Positions 1-7,879 of a stretch of DNA of 64,000 nt are shown here, piece by piece. The translations under genes were made by a program, and so were the position numbers. How positions within the stretch are numbered: the first letter of the stretch is position 1; every line of letters starts with the position of its first letter. A model generated the notes under the pieces. It saw only the letters and a program-made list of their open reading frames with translations, was not told the DNA's origin and searched no databases. This stretch comes from Ulvibacterium sp965248315 (GTDB lineage Bacteria > Bacteroidota > Bacteroidia > Flavobacteriales > Flavobacteriaceae), in contig NZ_CBDFIX010000002.1 in the NCBI RefSeq assembly GCF_965248315.1, positions 3,968,001 through 4,032,000 of the forward strand. Direction: 5' to 3'.

Positions 1-282
1 GTCATTTTTACATTGTTCCCCTCCTTTTATAATGAGACTTCCTGTATATTGTACGTGCGCGGAATACTGCGTGCAATAGTCCTTTATCTCCTTATCTAGC
101 CCGGGATGAAGCTCATGGACACCCTTATCGATTACAAAAAATGCCTTTACCCTTCCATTCTTTTTATACCCCTCAAAAACATCCTTGAATAAAGTATTCT
201 GGAGGTCGAACAGCTTTTGGGTAAAGTGTAATTTGTACGCATACTGTACGGCAAAGGATTGTTCTATAGTTTTTGAATGCAT
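1..282 (-). CDS. eboD: EboD-like 3-dehydroquinate synthase family protein (partial, runs off left edge)
   Basis: Only the first 94 codons are inside the window; the frame is still open at base 1. The start is ATG at 282, nine bases after the eboC stop. The visible part reads MHSKTIEQSFAVQYAYKLHF, then FTQKLFDLQNTLFKDVF and KAFFVIDKGV. This is the N-terminal pattern of the EboD branch of sugar-phosphate cyclases related to 3-dehydroquinate synthase, with a beta strand ending in the VIDKGV turn that leads into the NAD-binding part. The catalytic metal-binding half lies outside the window. The gene order eboA-eboB-eboC-eboD supports the call more strongly than the short sequence does. The ebo product in Bacteroidota is not established; in cyanobacteria ebo genes are needed to move the scytonemin precursor to the periplasm. 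Confidence 0.8.
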   Translation of the reverse strand, partial: MHSKTIEQSFAVQYAYKLHFTQKLFDLQNTLFKDVFEGYKKNGRVKAFFVIDKGVHELHPGLDKEIKDYCTQYSAHVQYTGSLIIKGGEQCKND

Positions 283-291
283 CGTTTTGGT

Positions 292-1182
292 TTAGGTAAC
301 TGCAAAAAGCTTGGACAAAAGTAGGGATAAAGGCAACAATAGTAACAACAAAAGGCCATACCACCAAACGGAAAAACCCACGGCCAATGAAGCGTCCAGA
401 ACAATTAGTGAAAGGACACCTGCTATCACGGCTTTTTTTATGTTTTGAGGAGAATTCAAGTTATAGGCACGAATAAGGGGTTTAAAGACCAAAAAAGCGA
501 AGAGCGCTAAAAAAGGAATTACCTGTACTATATTGTCGGTTTTAGACATAACAATAGTTACAATGGCCAAAATAACCAGTATGTACAATATCCCTGCCCA
601 AATGATATGGTTCTTATTATTTCCATGCACCTCACCTCTACTTATTACCGTTATGGCAAAGATATACACCAAAGGGATTCCGGCGTACCACCACTGGGAA
701 AATGCTCCCAGAATGGACATGCCCAAGATTAGGTTCAAGCCCCTGCACAATCCCATATTCAAAGGCCCAAAAAAGCCATCTTTTTTCGAAAAAGCATCAT
801 AAAGGACAATAAAAAAAGCCAAAACCATGGAAATAATACCGCTAAAAAATCCGGAAAAATAGGCCAATACTATTCCCAATATCAATAAAAGCGCTCCGTA
901 AAGTGCTGCAGATTTTAGAGGAATCAATCCACTTGGAATGGGTCTTTCCGGACGCTCCACTTTATCCAAATTTACATCGAAGACGTCATTAAGAACAACT
1001 CCGCCCGCATACAAAAAGACCGATGCAAAAACCAAGAAGATTATTTTATAAACGATTTCTAAACCAATAAAATCATTGGAAAGAACTCCGGCAATTGCAA
1101 TACCGGCCAAAATATCAGCGGCGGCCGTAGGTAAATTAGCCGGACGAGCCAACCGTAGATATCCTTTTAGCACAGTGGACAT
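292..1182 (-). CDS. eboC: EboC, UbiA-family prenyltransferase
   Basis: An integral membrane protein of 296 residues in the UbiA superfamily, which transfers prenyl groups from prenyl diphosphates to an acceptor. The first Asp-rich motif is N65-D-V-F-D69-V-N-L-D73 followed by KVERPERPIPSG, and the second is Y128-D129-A-F-S-K-K-D135. These bind Mg-diphosphate in the family. Hydrophobic helices fill the rest, and the C-terminus is an extreme Leu-rich helix. The start ATG at 1182 directly follows the eboB stop, and the eboD start is nine bases past the eboC stop, so the genes are probably translationally coupled. Ordinary UbiA roles (menaquinone or heme pathways) are the alternative, but the ebo neighbourhood makes EboC much more likely. 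The acceptor is unknown. Confidence 0.9.
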   Translation of the reverse strand: MSTVLKGYLRLARPANLPTAAADILAGIAIAGVLSNDFIGLEIVYKIIFLVFASVFLYAGGVVLNDVFDVNLDKVERPERPIPSGLIPLKSAALYGALLLILGIVLAYFSGFFSGIISMVLAFFIVLYDAFSKKDGFFGPLNMGLCRGLNLILGMSILGAFSQWWYAGIPLVYIFAITVISRGEVHGNNKNHIIWAGILYILVILAIVTIVMSKTDNIVQVIPFLALFAFLVFKPLIRAYNLNSPQNIKKAVIAGVLSLIVLDASLAVGFSVWWYGLLLLLLLPLSLLLSKLFAVT

Positions 1183-2091
1183 CTATACAATTTTATCTGA
1201 ATCCACCTTTGGGACCTGACCGCGCAATACGCTGTTCTCATTATATAATTGCGTCTGGTCGATACCCTTGGGGTTCAACCAATCGGATTCCTTCATCTTT
1301 CCATTTTTGCCATAGATATCCAGAGCGTTTTGGTAACAGGTCTTCACAACATCTTCCTTTGCGATACCCCGTTTCAACATTAGGTTGCCGGTTTTGGGGA
1401 CCGCTAACGGATCGCTTACGCCCCAATCTGCCGAGCTATCCACAATGATATTTGTGCTACCGTATTTTCTGACCACTTCTACCATACGTTCATTCCCCAT
1501 TTTTGTCTTGGGATAGATGGTAAAAGCCGCAATAAAGCCCCTATCCAGTACTTCCCGCACCGTTTCCTCATTATTATGGTCAATGACGACCATAGCAGGA
1601 TCCAGGCCATGTTCCAAACATACCTCCATACTTCGGATGGTACCTGATTTCTTATCGCGATGCGGTGTATGCACCTGTACCACCATTCCTAGTTCTTTCG
1701 CCATTTCCAGTTGAACTCGAAAATATTTATCCTCTGCAGGGGTTTGGTCATCGTACCCTATTTCCCCAATGGCCACAACATTTTCCTTGTGGAGATACAA
1801 AGGCAATAACTCAATTACTTCTTCCGCCAAGGCTTCATTATTCGCTTCCTTGGAATTTAAACCGATAGTACAATAGTGCTGTATACCAAATTGACTGGCC
1901 CTAAAGGGCTCCCAACCTACCAAACTGCTGTAATAATCTTGAAATGAACCTACTTGGGTACGTGCCTGTCCCAACCAAAAAGAAGGCTCGATAACCGCCA
2001 CAACCCCGGCTTCTGCCATAGCTTCATAATCATCCGTGGTCCTGGATGACATATGAACATGTGAGTCTATAAATATCATTTTTTCTTCCAT
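1183..2091 (-). CDS. eboB: EboB, TatD-like metal-dependent hydrolase
   Basis: A TIM-barrel amidohydrolase-fold protein of about 302 residues. The metal ligands are visible: D9-S-H11-V-H13 near the N-terminus, then Glu in VAIGEIGYDD, His in VQVHTPH, His in VVIDHNNEE, and Asp in IIVDSSADWG. The last three agree with the conserved series of TatD/amidohydrolase enzymes. An earlier in-frame ATG exists at 2115, but it lies inside eboA; the ATG at 2091 sits two bases after the eboA stop and gives the usual short N-terminus, so I chose it. The substrate is unknown. It lies between eboA and eboC in a tightly packed operon. Confidence 0.88.
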   Translation of the reverse strand: MEEKMIFIDSHVHMSSRTTDDYEAMAEAGVVAVIEPSFWLGQARTQVGSFQDYYSSLVGWEPFRASQFGIQHYCTIGLNSKEANNEALAEEVIELLPLYLHKENVVAIGEIGYDDQTPAEDKYFRVQLEMAKELGMVVQVHTPHRDKKSGTIRSMEVCLEHGLDPAMVVIDHNNEETVREVLDRGFIAAFTIYPKTKMGNERMVEVVRKYGSTNIIVDSSADWGVSDPLAVPKTGNLMLKRGIAKEDVVKTCYQNALDIYGKNGKMKESDWLNPKGIDQTQLYNENSVLRGQVPKVDSDKIV

Positions 2092-2093
2092 AT

Positions 2094-2948
2094 TCAATCT
2101 TTTAGGGTTTTCCAACTTAGTATTTTATTTTTAACCTGTTCCAAAAGGTGAGGATAGTCTTGCAATAGCTTTTTGGCTTCAGGGGTATCTGAATGATAAC
2201 AGCATAAAGCTCCGGCTTTATTTTCTAAAGGATCGGCACTGTTCAACAGCCGTTTCATATCCGCTAGAAGGGTAGCATTCAGAAATCCGGAAACGGGACG
2301 CCAAAAATAAGGATTTATATCCCTAGAGGCCGCCCATCGTTCATGGGCATAATCAGAAATAATACGGGCCAGTTCTTGGTTCGCCCTTTTGTCGATATCC
2401 AAAATGGCATTCAAATCTCCTTGCATAAAAGCAGTTTTGAGATACATCTGGTTCCATTGTTGTTCATTAAAAAACAGTGCGGGATATGGATTATTTAGGG
2501 CTATAGCATTAAAAACCGTAGATACATTCGTCCGCAGTGCATCTACCGCCTGGGTCTTATAGGCCTCCGGATTGGGCAATACTATCAAAAATTTTAAAAA
2601 AGTCTCCAGTTCCCCGGTATCCGCCACCTGAATAATATTGGCAACCTTAGGTGTAAAAAATTCCATATCGGCCTTCAATACGTTAATCAACAGATAAATC
2701 CTTGAAATCTGTTGAATATTCGCTTTCTGAATGCGTAAATAATCTTCTAGATCATTACCGGAATTAGTACTTTGGATATTTTGAAGGCCAATCTTGGACG
2801 GGACAAGGCTGTAGGTTAAATACATATCCCGAACATTACCTTCGCGGACAATTTTTCGGATTTTTTCCTCCAACCAATTGCGGGCCTCCTGGTCGACGGT
2901 ATTTTCAATAATAATTGACAGCTGTTCGCCTACATCATTTAACTGCAT
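2094..2948 (-). CDS. eboA: EboA domain-containing protein
   Basis: First gene of the leftward ebo operon, 284 residues, mostly helical and without signal peptide or membrane segment. I see no catalytic motif. The N-terminal half has segments such as RNWLEEKIRKIVREGNVRDM and the C-terminal half ends in a short-repeat-like helical part (ADPLENKAGALCCYHSDTPE). Helical EboA proteins of this size head ebo clusters, and the following TatD-like and UbiA-like genes make the assignment firm. Its molecular function is unknown in the family. The start ATG at 2948 is preceded by an A/T-rich leader and a candidate -7 box at 3031-3038. Confidence 0.85.
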   Translation of the reverse strand: MQLNDVGEQLSIIIENTVDQEARNWLEEKIRKIVREGNVRDMYLTYSLVPSKIGLQNIQSTNSGNDLEDYLRIQKANIQQISRIYLLINVLKADMEFFTPKVANIIQVADTGELETFLKFLIVLPNPEAYKTQAVDALRTNVSTVFNAIALNNPYPALFFNEQQWNQMYLKTAFMQGDLNAILDIDKRANQELARIISDYAHERWAASRDINPYFWRPVSGFLNATLLADMKRLLNSADPLENKAGALCCYHSDTPEAKKLLQDYPHLLEQVKNKILSWKTLKD

Positions 2949-3030
2949 AAAACCACCTATTTTAAAGGTAATCGGTAGTTCTTGAAATTCCTACCACTTC
3001 TACCAAGCAAACTATTTTGCCAAACATCAT

Positions 3031-3038
3031 CAAAAATA
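3031..3038 (-). promoter_or_regulatory. Candidate -7 box of the ebo operon
   Basis: On the minus strand this reads TATTTTTG, a full match to the Bacteroidota -7 consensus TAnnTTTG, 83 bases before the eboA ATG. No clear -33 TTG box is seen at the right distance. The FNR/CRP-like palindrome at 3099-3112 is centred about 71 bp upstream of it, so this divergent promoter could share that site. Confidence 0.4.
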
Positions 3039-3098
3039 AAGCTAATTCTTATATAATAAAAGTGGTGGATATCGGTATTAGCCGCAATCCCAGTTTTT

Positions 3099-3112
3099 GT
3101 AACCTATGTTAC
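3099..3112. promoter_or_regulatory. FNR/CRP-architecture palindrome GTAAC-N4-GTTAC (copy 1)
   Basis: A perfect inverted repeat, GTAAC CTAT GTTAC, with 5-bp arms and a 4-bp spacer as in FNR boxes. It lies 55 bp upstream of the ppdK -7 box. The same palindrome with a different spacer (AAAT) lies 54 bp upstream of the -7 box of the sulfide:quinone oxidoreductase operon. The identity of the binding protein is inferred. Confidence 0.6.
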
Positions 3113-3167
3113 CGGATTTTCAAGCAATAAGGTGATAAATATCATGAAAACACTTCTGTGAAGTCTA

Positions 3168-3175
3168 TACTTTTG
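3168..3175 (+). promoter_or_regulatory. -7 box of ppdK
   Basis: TACTTTTG matches TAnnTTTG exactly. Transcription would begin near 3180. This argues against the in-frame GTG at 3177 as translation start and for the ATG at 3216, which leaves a leader of roughly 35 bases. Confidence 0.55.
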
Positions 3176-3215
3176 AGTGATCCAAAATTCAGGTAAACAC
3201 CTTAAAAACAATAGT

Positions 3216-5945
3216 ATGGAAATCATGGAAGAAGTTAAAAAACGGGTATTTCGATTTGGTAGCAAATCGGCCGATGGGGACAGTACAATGCGAAACCTAC
3301 TTGGTGGAAAAGGTGCCAATCTGGCCGAGATGAGCGCTATCGGAATCCCCGTACCGCCAGGGTTTACCATAACCACAGAAGTTTGTACGGAATATAATAA
3401 GTTAGGAGAGGACACTACATTGAAACTGATCAGGAAGGATGTTGAGCAGGCCATTGCCAATATTGAAAAGATTATGGATACCGAGTTCGGTAATTCGGAA
3501 AACCCTCTTTTGATTTCCGTACGATCGGGAGCACGTGTTTCCATGCCCGGAATGATGGATACCGTTTTAAATCTTGGTCTAAACGATGATGTGGTAAAAG
3601 GCCTTGCGGCTAAGACAAAGAACGACCGATTTGCCTGGGATTCCTACCGCAGATTTATTCAAATGTATGGAGGCGTTGTCCTCGGAATGAAACCGGAATC
3701 CAAGGACGATATCGATCCCTTTGAGGAAATTATGGAACACCTTAAGGAAAAGCGCGAAATTGAACTGGACACCCAATTTACCGTACAAGACCTTAAGGAT
3801 TTGGTCTACGATTTCAAGGATATTGTAAAGAAGCGTACCGGTCACGATTTCCCGACAGACCCATGGCAACAATTATGGGGAGCCATTATCGCGGTTTTTA
3901 ATAGCTGGAACGGAGACCGCGCCCTGTACTACCGTAAAATGCATGGCTATCCTGCGGATTGGGGAACCGCTGTAAACGTACAGGCCATGGTATATGGAAA
4001 CATGGGAGATAGTTCCGGTACCGGGGTATGTTTTACCCGGGATGCAGGAACAGGAGAAAATGTATTTAATGGGGAATATCTGATCAATGCACAGGGCGAG
4101 GACGTGGTCGCAGGTGTACGCACCCCACGACAAATCACCACGCTTGGGTCCAAAAGATGGGCGGAACTGGCCAAGATCAATGAAAATGAACGTTTGGTTG
4201 CCTATCCCTCCTTGGAGGAATTGATGCCTACCATATATAAAGAACTTCATGGGTATCAAGAAAAGCTGGAAAAGCATTATCGGGATATGCAGGACATGGA
4301 GTTTACCATTCAGGAAGGAAAACTTTGGATACTACAGACCCGTAACGGGAAACGTACCGGAGCGGCCATGGTAAAAATTACGATGGATTTGCTCAAAGAA
4401 GGGTTGATTGATGAAAAGGAGGCACTACTCAGTATAGAGCCCACTAAATTGGATGAGTTGTTACATCCGGTCTTTGATCCAAAAGCCCTAAAACGTGCAC
4501 ATGTCATTGCCCAAGGATTACCTGCCTCTCCTGGGGCCGCAACAGGACAAATCGTGTTTTTTGCCGATGAGGCCCATAAATTCCGCCATAGCATCTTAAC
4601 CCGAATAGAAACCTCTCCAGAAGATTTGGAGGGAATGAATATTGCCAAGGGCATCCTAACGGCTCGGGGCGGAATGACTTCCCACGCGGCCGTAGTCGCC
4701 AGGGGAATGGGGAAATGCTGTATCTCCGGTGCCGGGGCCTTAAAGATCAGTTACAAAAGACGGACGTTGACCGTAGACGGAAAAGTATATCATGAAGGGG
4801 ATTGGATTTCCTTGAACGGTTCCACCGGAAATATTATTGAAGGTAAGGTGGCTACGAGCGAACCTGAATTAAGTGGGGAATTTGGTGAAATTATGAAATT
4901 GGCGGATAAGTATGGAACTATGGAGGTACGTACCAATGCCGATTCTCCAAAAGATGCAAAGGTTGCTCGTAATTTTGGTGCAAAAGGCATTGGACTGGCC
5001 CGTACCGAACACATGTTCTTTGAAGTAGATCGCATCAAGACCATGCGTGAAATGATCCTGGCCGATACGGTAAAGGGAAGAAAACATGCCTTGGAAGATT
5101 TGTTGCCTATGCAGCGTAAGGACTTTGAGGGTATTTTTGAAGCCATGGACGGACATCCCGTTACCATTCGCCTCTTGGATCCCCCATTGCACGAATTTGT
5201 GCCCCACCAATTGGCTACACAAAAGGAGTTGGCCGAGGATATGCACATCTCGTTATTGGCTGTTAAGAACAAAGTGGCGGAACTGCAGGAATTCAATCCT
5301 ATGTTGGGGCACAGGGGATGTAGATTGGGAAACACCTATCCAGAAATCACTGAAATGCAGACCAGGGCCATAATTGAAGCGGCACTAAACCTAAAGGAAA
5401 GAGGTATTATCTCCAAACCCGAAATTATGGTACCCTTGGTAGGCACATTAAGTGAATTCATGGAACAGGAAAAGGTAATACGGAAAACTGCCGACAAGGT
5501 ATTTGAAGAGTATAAGGACACTATCGATTATCTGGTAGGTACTATGATAGAGGTTCCCCGCGCAGCATTAATGGCCGATTCCATCGCAGAGCGCGCCGAT
5601 TTCTTTTCTTTTGGAACAAACGATCTTACACAAATGGCCTTTGGCTATTCACGGGATGATGCCGGTAAATTCTTGCCCATCTATCTGGAGAAAGGGATTT
5701 TGACCGCAGATCCCTTTGAGGTTTTGGATCAAAAAGGTGTGGGACAGTTGGTGAAAATGGGAACGGAACGTGGCAGAAGTACCAAGCCTGATTTAAAAGT
5801 AGGTATTTGTGGAGAACATGGTGGGGAGCCTAGTTCTGTAGAATTCTGTTATGCTACAGGAATGAACTATGTGAGTTGTTCTCCCTTTAGGGTTCCCATT
5901 GCAAGGGTAGCTGCGGCCCAGGCTGTCCTAAAGACTGATAGTTGA
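3216..5945 (+). CDS. ppdK: Pyruvate, phosphate dikinase
   Basis: Interconverts pyruvate + ATP + phosphate and phosphoenolpyruvate + AMP + pyrophosphate in the cytoplasm. The N-terminal ATP-grasp nucleotide-binding domain is marked by NLLGGKGANLAEM and SVRSGARVSMPGMMDTVLNL. The central swivelling domain carries the phosphorylated histidine, H490, in GGMTSHAAVVARG. The C-terminal TIM-barrel that binds PEP/pyruvate has GLARTEHMFF, FGTNDLTQMAFGYSRDD and the catalytic Cys in GICGEHGGEPSS. The length of 909 residues is close to the family norm. An in-frame GTG at 3177 would add 13 residues but overlaps the probable transcription start; ATG at 3225 is a third option. It is a single-gene unit ended by a hairpin at 5994, and its promoter carries an FNR/CRP-like site. 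Confidence 0.97.
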   Translation: MEIMEEVKKRVFRFGSKSADGDSTMRNLLGGKGANLAEMSAIGIPVPPGFTITTEVCTEYNKLGEDTTLKLIRKDVEQAIANIEKIMDTEFGNSENPLLISVRSGARVSMPGMMDTVLNLGLNDDVVKGLAAKTKNDRFAWDSYRRFIQMYGGVVLGMKPESKDDIDPFEEIMEHLKEKREIELDTQFTVQDLKDLVYDFKDIVKKRTGHDFPTDPWQQLWGAIIAVFNSWNGDRALYYRKMHGYPADWGTAVNVQAMVYGNMGDSSGTGVCFTRDAGTGENVFNGEYLINAQGEDVVAGVRTPRQITTLGSKRWAELAKINENERLVAYPSLEELMPTIYKELHGYQEKLEKHYRDMQDMEFTIQEGKLWILQTRNGKRTGAAMVKITMDLLKEGLIDEKEALLSIEPTKLDELLHPVFDPKALKRAHVIAQGLPASPGAATGQIVFFADEAHKFRHSILTRIETSPEDLEGMNIAKGILTARGGMTSHAAVVARGMGKCCISGAGALKISYKRRTLTVDGKVYHEGDWISLNGSTGNIIEGKVATSEPELSGEFGEIMKLADKYGTMEVRTNADSPKDAKVARNFGAKGIGLARTEHMFFEVDRIKTMREMILADTVKGRKHALEDLLPMQRKDFEGIFEAMDGHPVTIRLLDPPLHEFVPHQLATQKELAEDMHISLLAVKNKVAELQEFNPMLGHRGCRLGNTYPEITEMQTRAIIEAALNLKERGIISKPEIMVPLVGTLSEFMEQEKVIRKTADKVFEEYKDTIDYLVGTMIEVPRAALMADSIAERADFFSFGTNDLTQMAFGYSRDDAGKFLPIYLEKGILTADPFEVLDQKGVGQLVKMGTERGRSTKPDLKVGICGEHGGEPSSVEFCYATGMNYVSCSPFRVPIARVAAAQAVLKTDS

Positions 5946-5993
5946 TCCAATTATGGACTTCATCCCCTTACAAAAAGAGGCGAAACTATAGTA

Positions 5994-6048
5994 ATTGCGA
6001 ATCGTTAACTAAGACCAAGTTCTGGGTAACGGTTCGCAATACTTTTTT
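5994..6048 (+). terminator. Intrinsic terminator after ppdK
   Basis: ATTGCGAATCGTTAAC pairs with GTAACGGTTCGCAAT across an 18-base loop, with one mismatch and one bulge. It is followed by ACTTTTTTG. It lies 49 bases after the ppdK stop and fits a Rho-independent terminator. Confidence 0.65.
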
Positions 6049-6157
6049 GTGCCCTTTCTGCTACAATTTGTTCTTCTTAAAAACCATCCCCTCCAGTTTC
6101 CGGTAACATTACATAGGCAGAAAATACAGTTAATCCATTGATTTTTAGATGATTTAT

Positions 6158-6171
6158 GTAACAAATGTTAC
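6158..6171. promoter_or_regulatory. FNR/CRP-architecture palindrome GTAAC-N4-GTTAC (copy 2)
   Basis: GTAAC AAAT GTTAC, with arms identical to the ppdK copy. It is 98 bases before the ATG of the sulfide:quinone oxidoreductase-like gene (103 for ppdK). An isolated GTAAC half-site lies further up at 6103-6107. Confidence 0.6.
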
Positions 6172-6225
6172 CAAGTTTTAACCCTTCAACTGATTTTTGT
6201 CATGTCTTTTGAACCCCCATCCCAA

Positions 6226-6233
6226 TAACTTTA
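6226..6233 (+). promoter_or_regulatory. -7 box of the sulfur operon
   Basis: TAACTTTA matches TAnnTTTG at seven of eight positions and lies 54 bp after the palindrome, compared with 55 bp at ppdK. Transcription would start near 6238, about 32 bases before the ATG. Confidence 0.45.
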
Positions 6234-6269
6234 TGTGTATAAAATTAGAAAGGATAAAGCTTAGAAAGC

Positions 6270-7520
6270 ATGAAGCATTTGGTCATATTAGGCGCGGGGA
6301 CATCAGGTACCATGATGGTAAATCATCTCATTGGAAAGCTTCCCAAAAAAGAATGGAAAATTACCATAGTAGATCAGTATAAAACACATTACTATCAACC
6401 AGGGTTTCTGTTTCTTCCTTTTGATATCTATACCACACAACAGGTAAAAAAGGACGGTAGAAAGTTTATTCCAAAACAAGCGAATTATATCCAAAAAAAA
6501 ATTGAGCTCATCCTGCCCAAGGAAAATTTGGTAAAGCTTGAAGGTGGGGAGGAACTACCGTACGATATATTGATCGTCGCGACTGGTACAAATATAGCTC
6601 CTGATGAAATAGAAGGTATGGACGGCCCAGGGTGGTATAGGGATATCTTCGATTTTTATACCTATGAAGGAGCTAAGGCACTACGCAATAAGCTACGGGA
6701 ATGGGAAGGTGGAAAACTGGTAGTGCATATTACCGAAATGCCGATTAAATGTCCTATCGCCCCTTTGGAATTTGTGTTCCTGGCGGACTCTTATTTTAAG
6801 AACAAGGGCATGCGGGACAGCGTGGACATTACCTTCGTAACCCCTCTAAGCGGTGCTTTTACCAAACCCAAGGCTACCAAGGCCCTACACTACCTATTGG
6901 AAGAAAAGAACATTACGGAGGTTACCGATTTTAATATAGAACGCGTCGATTATGAAAACAAAAAGATAATCGATTATGCCGATACCGAGGTTGAATATGA
7001 TCTGTTGGTTACCGTACCCACCAACATGGGGGATGCACTTTTGGAACGCTCGGAAATGGGAGACGAACTGAACCATATCCCAACGAACAAGGCCACCTTA
7101 CAGACCTTAGATCATGAAAACATATTTGCCATAGGCGATGCCACAAACTTACCGACCTCAAAAGCTGGATCGGTCGCTCATTTTGAAGCGGAGATACTGA
7201 CCGAAAACATACTTCATTACATAAAGGGAGAACCTTTGAAAGAGGAATTTGACGGACATGCCAATTGCTTTATCGAGACCGGTAATGGCAAAGCCTTATT
7301 AATCGATTTCAACTATACCCATGAGCCGGTAGAGGGAACCTTCCCGTTTCCCGGCGTAGGCCCTTTGCAGTTATTGAAGGAAAGTAGAGCGAACCACATG
7401 GGCAAAATGGCTTTTAAATGGGTGTACTGGAACATGTTATTAAAAGGTACGCATATTCCGTTCGTATCCGCGAACATGAGTACAAAAGGCAAACATTTTG
7501 AAAAAGTGGAATCTAACTAA
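6270..7520 (+). CDS. Sulfide:quinone oxidoreductase-like FAD flavoprotein
   Basis: A 416-residue member of the pyridine nucleotide-disulfide oxidoreductase fold. The FAD dinucleotide motif is G8-A-G10-T-S-G13. A second FAD motif, FAIGDATNLPTSKAGSVAHF, lies in the C-terminal third. Two cysteines sit where SQR enzymes keep their essential redox pair: C161 in MPIKCPIAPLEF and C333 in HANCFIETGNG. The C-terminal region (GVGPLQLLKESRANHMGKMA and a hydrophobic helix KWVYWNMLL) suits membrane attachment. SQR oxidises sulfide and passes electrons to quinone. It heads an operon with a TusE/DsrC-like carrier (start 17 bases downstream) and DsrE2, which supports a sulfur role. Alternatives are the flavoprotein subunit of flavocytochrome c sulfide dehydrogenase or an NADH dehydrogenase II relative, but the cysteines favour SQR. 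Confidence 0.85.
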   Translation: MKHLVILGAGTSGTMMVNHLIGKLPKKEWKITIVDQYKTHYYQPGFLFLPFDIYTTQQVKKDGRKFIPKQANYIQKKIELILPKENLVKLEGGEELPYDILIVATGTNIAPDEIEGMDGPGWYRDIFDFYTYEGAKALRNKLREWEGGKLVVHITEMPIKCPIAPLEFVFLADSYFKNKGMRDSVDITFVTPLSGAFTKPKATKALHYLLEEKNITEVTDFNIERVDYENKKIIDYADTEVEYDLLVTVPTNMGDALLERSEMGDELNHIPTNKATLQTLDHENIFAIGDATNLPTSKAGSVAHFEAEILTENILHYIKGEPLKEEFDGHANCFIETGNGKALLIDFNYTHEPVEGTFPFPGVGPLQLLKESRANHMGKMAFKWVYWNMLLKGTHIPFVSANMSTKGKHFEKVESN

Positions 7521-7536
7521 ACTAAAACAAGGTAAA

Positions 7537-7845
7537 ATGGAAAAATTAATCGCACAACGTACTATTTCAGTAAATGAAGAAGGTTATTTGACCGATTTTT
7601 CACAATGGACGAAGGAAATCGGAGAGGAGATCGCCAAGGAGCAGGACATCGCCATGACGGCTAGGCACTGGGAGGTCATAGATTATATCCATGGTAAATT
7701 CCAAAAGGAAGAACCGTTGTCCATTCGGGGCATAAAAAAAAGCGGGGTTATTAATGTCAAAGAATTTTATCAACTGTTCCCTGGTGGCCCTTTAAAAAAA
7801 GCTACAATGATCGCCGGGATACCCAAACCCAAAAGTTGTATCTAA
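7537..7845 (+). CDS. TusE/DsrC/DsvC-family sulfur carrier protein
   Basis: A 102-residue protein with the family signature: N-terminal EEGYLTDFSQWTKEIGEEIA, central MTARHWEVIDYIHGKF, and C-terminal LFPGGPLKKATMIAGIPKPKSCI. The only cysteine is the penultimate residue C101, equivalent to the conserved carrier cysteine (CysA). The second cysteine that DsrC uses to form a trisulfide is replaced (KATMIAG), so the protein is TusE-like by residue content even though its neighbours are sulfide-oxidation genes. In the family the flexible C-terminal arm carries persulfide sulfur between partner proteins. An upstream in-frame ATG at 7498 overlaps the SQR gene; ATG 7537 with its A-rich leader gives the usual length. 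Confidence 0.85.
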   Translation: MEKLIAQRTISVNEEGYLTDFSQWTKEIGEEIAKEQDIAMTARHWEVIDYIHGKFQKEEPLSIRGIKKSGVINVKEFYQLFPGGPLKKATMIAGIPKPKSCI

Positions 7846-7879
7846 ACCGGTATTCTTAGAACTATTTAAATCAAAAATC

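Noticed and set aside
3177..3215. GTG at 3177 as start of ppdK
   Set aside because: It overlaps the probable transcription start set by the -7 box at 3168-3175; ATG 3216 gives the family N-terminus.
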